From the NCBI GenBank assembly GCA_029260155.1, contig JAJDDU010000496.1:1-6488 (forward strand): a stretch of 6,488 bases of DNA, written 5' to 3'. The DNA is from Phycisphaerae bacterium. GTDB taxonomy: Bacteria; Planctomycetota; Phycisphaerae; UBA1845. The notes under the pieces are model-generated. The model saw only the letters and a list, made by a program, of their open reading frames with translations, was not told where the DNA came from and ran no database searches. The position numbers and the translations under genes are program-made. Below, piece by piece: positions 5,809-6,488 of the stretch; position 1 is the first letter of the stretch; every line of letters begins with the position of its first letter.

Positions 5809-6488
5809 ATGAAGAAGCGGTTGCGCATTTACGATTCATCTGCCGACAAGGCGAGACCCGTGCACGCGGTCGACGTCGCCAATGCCGATTTGCCCCCCGA
5901 ACTGGCCAAGTCCCGCTACGGAAAATGGCGCGCGTTTTCGCTCATCATGGTCTACGTGCTGATGATCGTTCACATCCTTCATTGGAAGGTGTCGGGGACG
6001 ACTATGGCGCCGCTGGAACTCTCCGAGATCATGAAAGCGCTGGAGATGCGCGTGCTCAGCGCCGGCTTGATCTTCATGGGGATCATGTTGTTCGGCAGCC
6101 TCATCTTCGGGCGGTTCTTCTGCTCATGGGGCTGTCACATGCTCGCGTTGCAGGATCTGTCCCATTGGGTCCTCAAGAAACTGCGCCTCCGCCCCAAGCC
6201 GATTCGCTCACGCGTCTTGCTGCTAGTTCCCTTTGGTGCCGCAGGCTACATGTTTCTTTGGCCGCAGATCAAGCGCATGTGGCTTGGGCACGCACTGCCG
6301 GAGGCTTCCAGCCGACTGACCACCACCGATTTCTGGCGGGACCTTCCAGGACCACTCGTCATCACTCTGACGGCGCTGACCTGCGGCTTCTTGATCGTCT
6401 ATTTCTTCGGCGGACGAGGGTTCTGCACGTATGGATGCCCGTATGGCGTGTTGTTCGGCGTTCTTGACCGCGTTGCCCCGGGGAAGAT
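5809..6488 (+). CDS. NapH/CcoG (FixG)/NosR-like 4Fe-4S membrane protein, N-terminal part
   Basis: The frame runs off the right edge; 226 residues are visible. Proteins of this type are polytopic inner-membrane iron-sulfur proteins that move electrons in respiration or cytochrome oxidase assembly; CcoG is a copper-reducing example. Start ATG 5809 has GGAGGG (5799-5804) 4 nt upstream. A hydrophilic cytoplasmic N-terminus (1-40) precedes predicted helices at about 43-58, 83-101, 134-150 and 181-201. Two paired membrane-edge cysteine motifs are seen: GRFFCSWGCHM (Cys105-x3-Cys109) and GRGFCTYGCPYG (Cys206-x3-Cys210). In the first, His110 replaces the proline common in CxxxCP. The soluble ferredoxin Cys motifs expected in this family would lie beyond the window. 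Which branch it belongs to cannot be settled from this fragment; no ccoNOPQ, nap or nos genes are in view. Confidence 0.88.
   Translation, partial: MKKRLRIYDSSADKARPVHAVDVANADLPPELAKSRYGKWRAFSLIMVYVLMIVHILHWKVSGTTMAPLELSEIMKALEMRVLSAGLIFMGIMLFGSLIFGRFFCSWGCHMLALQDLSHWVLKKLRLRPKPIRSRVLLLVPFGAAGYMFLWPQIKRMWLGHALPEASSRLTTTDFWRDLPGPLVITLTALTCGFLIVYFFGGRGFCTYGCPYGVLFGVLDRVAPGK

Noticed and set aside
5925..6467. Plus-strand 180-codon frame inside the iron-sulfur gene
   Set aside because: It is a +1/+2 shadow of the frame starting at 5809, which has the cysteine motifs, membrane helices and a GGAGGG site.

Overview
The window reads as a slice of a bacterial chromosome of fairly high GC (about 60% by eye), most likely from Planctomycetota or a close relative. 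That placement is inferred from three things: ispE directly followed by a SpoVG homologue with a zinc-ribbon insertion and a long low-complexity tail; a zinc-ribbon/transmembrane protein with secretin-N-like repeats; and a NapH/CcoG-like iron-sulfur membrane protein with a GCH motif. No rRNA, tRNA, CRISPR array, insertion sequence or phage gene was seen.

Layout. Positions 2-1810 (+) hold the C-terminal part of an RND-family efflux transporter whose start lies upstream of the window. It converges, with only 3 nt between stop codons, on an unrecognised small Gly/Ser/Thr-rich protein on the minus strand (1814-2308). A divergent intergenic region (2309-2647) contains a 13-nt direct repeat and a good sigma70-type promoter that points into a two-gene unit: ispE (2648-3574, fourth enzyme of the MEP isoprenoid pathway) and, 9 nt later with its ribosome binding site fused to the ispE stop codon, a SpoVG-family protein (3584-4618). 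The SpoVG protein has a Cys4 zinc ribbon inserted in its core, an acidic Glu/Asp/Val stretch, two nearly identical 29-residue repeats, a polyproline stretch, a basic x-P-[KE]-R repeat and a duplicated DDxFGAGL-type motif that also forms the C-terminus.

Positions 4619-4744 separate spoVG from a convergent gene and carry a degenerate heptanucleotide repeat and a 10-bp hairpin. The minus-strand gene (4745-5401) encodes an N-terminal zinc ribbon with the same cysteine spacing as the SpoVG insert, one membrane helix and two similar alpha/beta modules. A 407-nt divergent intergenic region follows. It has a promoter-like element and, in competition with it, a 42-codon ORF overlapping the next start by ATGA. 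The last gene (5809 to beyond the end) is a polytopic NapH/CcoG/NosR-like 4Fe-4S membrane protein.

The genes look like independent housekeeping or accessory units rather than one pathway. ispE-spoVG is the only convincing operon. The most unusual object is the remodelled SpoVG protein. I see no clear evidence of a wholly new multi-gene system.
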